A DNA stretch of 8,551 nt, from positions 1 to 8,551 of the forward strand of contig JAFQDY010000150.1 in the NCBI GenBank assembly GCA_017399325.1. Reading direction: 5' to 3'. The position numbers were made by a program, and so were the translations under genes. This stretch comes from Oscillospiraceae bacterium. Its GTDB lineage: Bacteria > Bacillota > Clostridia > Oscillospirales > Oscillospiraceae. Position 1 is the stretch's first letter; each line of letters begins with the position of its first letter. Of this stretch, positions 6,342 to 8,551 are shown in pieces. The notes under the pieces are model-generated. The model was given only the letters and a program-made list of their open reading frames with translations. It was not told the DNA's origin and did no database searches.

Positions 6342-6554
6342 ATGGTCGTGGAAAGTTCCAAAACCGCGGTTTGCCCAGTGCTTGGGAAAGAGGTACGGAT
6401 CACAGATATGTATGCCGTGGAAGCAGGCGGCTCCTGCCAAATGGACATTGATGTGTGCGCGAAAAGTTGCTCGGCACAGGAAAATTGCCCCGGCAAGAGC
6501 AAAGAAGAATGCCTGCTGCAAACCGACCAGCAATATCCTGCCAGAAGCAATTGA
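6342..6554 (+). CDS. small cysteine-rich protein of unknown function
   Basis: A 70-residue frame that fills the gap between the thiolase and MaoC genes, starting five bases after one and ending 24 bases before the other. It has six Cys (11, 32, 39, 43, 49, 57), five of them in a 26-residue stretch (GSCQMDIDVCAKSCSAQENC and on to EECLL), suggesting a bound metal, an Fe-S cluster or a redox role. No signal peptide or membrane segment is seen, and the composition is acidic with a disordered-looking tail. Codon choice resembles the neighbours. The ribosome binding site is weak, so translation may depend on coupling to the thiolase. No family is recognised. The spacing and lack of any better frame support it as real; function is unknown. 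Confidence 0.6.
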   Translation: MVVESSKTAVCPVLGKEVRITDMYAVEAGGSCQMDIDVCAKSCSAQENCPGKSKEECLLQTDQQYPARSN

Positions 6555-6578
6555 CAAATTTACTATGGAGGTCATGCT

Positions 6579-7037
6579 ATGAGCCATGATTTTACGATCC
6601 CCTATGAGGTAGGCTTTACCGCCTACTCTTCCAAAACGGTCAGCGAGTCCGATGTGTATCTGTTTGCCGGTATTAGCGGCGATATGAACAGAGTCCATCT
6701 CAACGACCAGTATATGAAAACCACCGACATCGGTCAGCGGGTGGCCCACGGTATGCTTACCTTTTCCATCGCCAGCGCCGCCGAGACAGAACTGCTCAAT
6801 GCCAAATTCCAGGAGATGGAAGATGCGGGGATCAGTTATCTTTCTGCCGGCTACGAACATGTGCGCTTTATCAAGCCTGTGCTGTTCGGCGATACTCTGA
6901 ACACCTCTTATGAACTGATCTCGGTAGACAATGAAACCAAGAAAACGGTAGGCCATCTCACGGTGGTCAATCAGCGGGGAGAAGTGGTCCTTATTGGCGA
7001 CCATATCCTCAAGTTCTTCAAGAAAACGAAAGATTGA
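6579..7037 (+). CDS. MaoC-family enoyl-CoA hydratase ((R)-specific type)
   Basis: A 152-residue single hot-dog-domain protein of the MaoC/PhaJ family. The hydratase signature is clear: FAGISGDMNRVHLND, with Asp35, Asn37 and His40 in the D-x-N-x-x-H arrangement of the PhaJ catalytic Asp/His pair, followed by VAHGMLTFSIAS. The C-terminal half (VRFIKPVLFGDTL... and GEVVLIGDHILKF) is also typical. It should add water across a 2-enoyl-CoA to give a (3R)-hydroxyacyl-CoA, or the reverse, feeding the SDR of the operon. A GGAGGT site precedes the ATG by a few bases. No crotonase-type hydratase is seen in the window, so this is the probable hydratase of the pathway. Chain length and substituents are not predictable. 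Confidence 0.9.
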   Translation: MSHDFTIPYEVGFTAYSSKTVSESDVYLFAGISGDMNRVHLNDQYMKTTDIGQRVAHGMLTFSIASAAETELLNAKFQEMEDAGISYLSAGYEHVRFIKPVLFGDTLNTSYELISVDNETKKTVGHLTVVNQRGEVVLIGDHILKFFKKTKD

Positions 7038-7050
7038 CACGCTTTCGTTT
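7024..7050 (+). repeat. inverted repeat spanning the MaoC stop codon
   Basis: AAACGAAAG (7024-7032) and CTTTCGTTT (7042-7050) are perfect 9-bp inverted copies around a nine-base loop that contains the TGA stop. The stem is AT-rich and no T-run follows, so a full terminator is unlikely. It could modestly reduce read-through or influence the start of the next gene. Confidence 0.35.
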
Positions 7051-7089
7051 ATTACTCTTTATGAAATAAACAACGGAGTAGTATCAAAA

Positions 7090-8391
7090 ATGACATTCCA
7101 AGAACTATACCGGGCCAAACGACGCCTGCCGGCGGAAATTGCTGCTATGGTAGAAGATGGGTGGAGTTGCTGCACCGACATTGCCGCCGCCGTCCCCCCC
7201 GCTTTAATGGATGCCCTGGGAGACCGGGCAGCGCAGGGCGGGATGAGAGATGTTCAGTTGCATACTATGCTGGACCTGCGCGAGCATGGCGCCCTTACCG
7301 CTGCTGCCCACAATGGCTTGACCCCTGTTTCCTGGTTTTCCGGCGCGCGATTGCGAACGGCTATCAATGAAGGACGGGCCGATGTGATGCCCTGCTATTA
7401 CCGGGATATGCCCCAACTGTTTCGGGACTATACGCCGGTAGATACCATGTTTACTATGGTCAGTCCTATGGATGAACAGGGGTATTTCAGCACAGGCATT
7501 GTGGGCTCAGTCAGTCCCCAGTTGTTCCAGAAAGCCAAGCATATCTTCCTGGAAGTCAACCGCTATGTGCCCCGCGCCCTCAACGGCCCGAAGATCCACA
7601 TATCCCAGGTAACAGCCCTGTGCGAGCATGACGCACCCTTGCCTACCTTGCCCCCTACGGAGATCGACCCCATCAGCTGCACCATCGGCGGTTTGATCGC
7701 GGAAGAAGTACCTAACGGCGCCACCATTCAACTGGGTATTGGCGGTGTTCCCGAGGCGGTGGGTATGGCGCTGAAAGTAAAGCACGATCTGGGTATCCAT
7801 ACCGAACTGTTTACCGACAGTATGGTGGAACTGATCCAAAGCGGCGCGGTGACCAATACGCGCAAACCGATCCATACCGGAAAAACCGTGGCGACAATGG
7901 CCTTCGGTTCCCAGCGGATGTACGATTTCATCGACAATAATCCCGATTTCGTCTTCCTGCCGGTGGACTATGTGAATGACCCTGCGGTGATTTCCCAGCA
8001 CCCCAATTTCGTTTCTGTCAATGCGGCCGTTGAGGTGGATATCTTCGGACAGGTCTGTGCCGAGTCCATTGGTACTCACCACATATCCGGCTCCGGCGGT
8101 CAGGTGGACTATGTGCGGGGCGCGACCCAATCTGCCGGCGGAAAAAGTTTTATCGCATTTCCCTCCACGGCAATGAACGGCTCTGTCAGCCGGATCGTTT
8201 CCACCCTTACCCCCGGCGCCATCGTGACCACCAGCAAAAACGATGTGGACTACATCGCGACGGAATACGGCGTCGCCAAACTCCGGGGCAAGACCCTGTC
8301 CCAGCGGGCAAAGGCGCTGATCGCCATTGCCCATCCGGATTTCCGGGATAAATTGACTTATCAGGCCAAGCGACGCAACATCCTGATCTGA
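7090..8391 (+). CDS. acetyl-CoA hydrolase/4-hydroxybutyrate-type CoA-transferase
   Basis: A 433-residue CoA-transferase of the acetyl-CoA hydrolase/transferase family, which includes 4-hydroxybutyrate and butyryl-CoA:acetate CoA-transferases. Landmarks are IQLGIGGVPEAVGMAL and then GIHTELFTD with the catalytic Glu239, matching the family's glutamate that forms the glutamyl-CoA intermediate. Later come SGSGGQVDYVRGATQSAGGKSFIAFPST, VTTSKNDVDYIATEYGVAKLRGK and IAHPDFRDKL. The start at 7090 gives normal family length and has GGAG 11 bases upstream; an in-frame ATG at 6994 would add 32 unrelated residues inside MaoC. It likely exchanges CoA between acetate or another short acid and a pathway acyl-CoA, either conserving energy at product release or priming substrate. 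It is unrelated in fold to the family III transferase in the same operon. Confidence 0.9.
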   Translation: MTFQELYRAKRRLPAEIAAMVEDGWSCCTDIAAAVPPALMDALGDRAAQGGMRDVQLHTMLDLREHGALTAAAHNGLTPVSWFSGARLRTAINEGRADVMPCYYRDMPQLFRDYTPVDTMFTMVSPMDEQGYFSTGIVGSVSPQLFQKAKHIFLEVNRYVPRALNGPKIHISQVTALCEHDAPLPTLPPTEIDPISCTIGGLIAEEVPNGATIQLGIGGVPEAVGMALKVKHDLGIHTELFTDSMVELIQSGAVTNTRKPIHTGKTVATMAFGSQRMYDFIDNNPDFVFLPVDYVNDPAVISQHPNFVSVNAAVEVDIFGQVCAESIGTHHISGSGGQVDYVRGATQSAGGKSFIAFPSTAMNGSVSRIVSTLTPGAIVTTSKNDVDYIATEYGVAKLRGKTLSQRAKALIAIAHPDFRDKLTYQAKRRNILI

Positions 8392-8413
8392 TACAAAAAT
8401 AGGAGTGATACAT

Positions 8414-8551
8414 ATGACCTTTGAACTTACCCGTGAGCAGAATATGCTTGCGAAAATGATTCGAGATTTTGCTAACAACGAAGTGGCGCCCCTTGCAGAG
8501 GAAGTGGACAAGACCAGCCGCTTCCCCCAGGAGACATTCGATAAGATGGCA
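8414..8551 (+). CDS. acyl-CoA dehydrogenase, N-terminal fragment cut by the window edge
   Basis: The first 46 codons of an FAD-dependent acyl-CoA dehydrogenase, open to the end of the window. The reading MTFELTREQNMLAKMIRDFA, then NNEVAPLAEEVDKTSRFPQE, matches the first helices of short-chain (butyryl-CoA-type) dehydrogenases (LTxEQxML, RDFA, EVxPxAxExD, FPxExFxKM). AGGAG at 8401-8405 lies eight bases before the ATG, 22 bp after the CoA-transferase, so it is part of the same operon. It would introduce or reduce the alpha,beta double bond, handing electrons to an electron-transfer flavoprotein that is not in this window. The catalytic Glu and substrate pocket lie outside the visible part. Confidence 0.85.
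   Translation, partial: MTFELTREQNMLAKMIRDFANNEVAPLAEEVDKTSRFPQETFDKMA

Noticed and set aside
6382..6582. Overlapping plus-strand frame ending in an ATGA overlap with MaoC
   Set aside because: Its product is Lys/Arg/Ala-rich and looks like an out-of-frame reading of the Cys-rich ORF at 6342-6554, whose spacing to the thiolase is better.
7034..7062. TTGACA at 7034-7039 as the -35 of an internal promoter
   Set aside because: No convincing -10 occurs 16-18 bp downstream (the best is CTTTAT), and the hexamer overlaps the MaoC stop codon, so chance is likely.
6994..7089. Upstream ATG extending the second CoA-transferase by 32 residues
   Set aside because: The extension lies inside the MaoC gene, does not resemble the family N-terminus and has no good ribosome binding site; 7090 has GGAG upstream and gives family-normal length.
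1..8551. CRISPR arrays, tRNA or rRNA genes, transposases, att sites
   Set aside because: None was seen. The only tandem repeat is the short 12-bp array at 1012-1047, which has no spacers and fits an operator.

Overview
The window looks like part of an anaerobic Firmicutes (Clostridia) chromosome, probably a short-chain-fatty-acid-metabolising, gut-type relative of the Oscillospiraceae or Lachnospiraceae. The grounds are strong AGGAGG-type ribosome binding sites, moderately GC-rich coding sequence with AT-rich intergenic regions, and acyl-CoA enzymes typical of butyrate-type fermenters (a 4-hydroxybutyrate/butyryl-CoA-type CoA-transferase and a short-chain acyl-CoA dehydrogenase). This placement is an inference; there is no rRNA or other phylogenetic marker.

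Layout: positions 1-158 hold no gene, only a possible weak terminator. A TetR/AcrR-family regulator (159-905, minus strand) is divergent from a co-directional run of eight plus-strand genes (1192 to beyond 8551). About 285 bp separate them and hold a good tetR promoter, a tandem array of 12-bp repeats with a perfect inverted repeat, a second inverted repeat overlapping a candidate operon promoter, and the leader. The operon genes in order are: a methylmalonyl-CoA-epimerase-like VOC protein; a family III (CaiB/BaiF) CoA-transferase; an SDR 3-hydroxyacyl-CoA dehydrogenase/3-oxoacyl reductase; a fused HMG-CoA-synthase-like plus DUF35 (zinc ribbon/OB-fold) protein; an SCP-x/archaeal-type thiolase; a 70-residue cysteine-rich protein of unknown function; a MaoC-type enoyl-CoA hydratase; a second, unrelated CoA-transferase of the acetyl-CoA hydrolase/4-hydroxybutyrate type; and the first 46 codons of an acyl-CoA dehydrogenase cut by the window edge.

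Together the genes make a nearly self-contained beta-oxidation (or reverse beta-oxidation) module: CoA activation, alpha,beta-dehydrogenation, hydration, oxidation of the 3-hydroxyacyl-CoA and thiolytic cleavage or condensation, with a possible epimerisation step. Unlike the usual clostridial route, the hydratase is MaoC-type and the dehydrogenase is an SDR (the crotonase and HBDH families are absent here). The C-C bond step is assigned to a multi-subunit thiolase like the archaeal thiolase/HMGCS/DUF35 complex, the PhlABC acyltransferase and benzoylsuccinyl-CoA thiolase BbsAB. The HMGCS-like half appears to lack the catalytic Cys and Glu, so it is probably a structural or CoA-binding partner rather than an HMG-CoA synthase. 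The gene set parallels the bbs (benzylsuccinate) beta-oxidation operon, which suggests an unusual, perhaps alpha-branched, dicarboxylic or aromatic, acid. The substrate cannot be read from the sequence.
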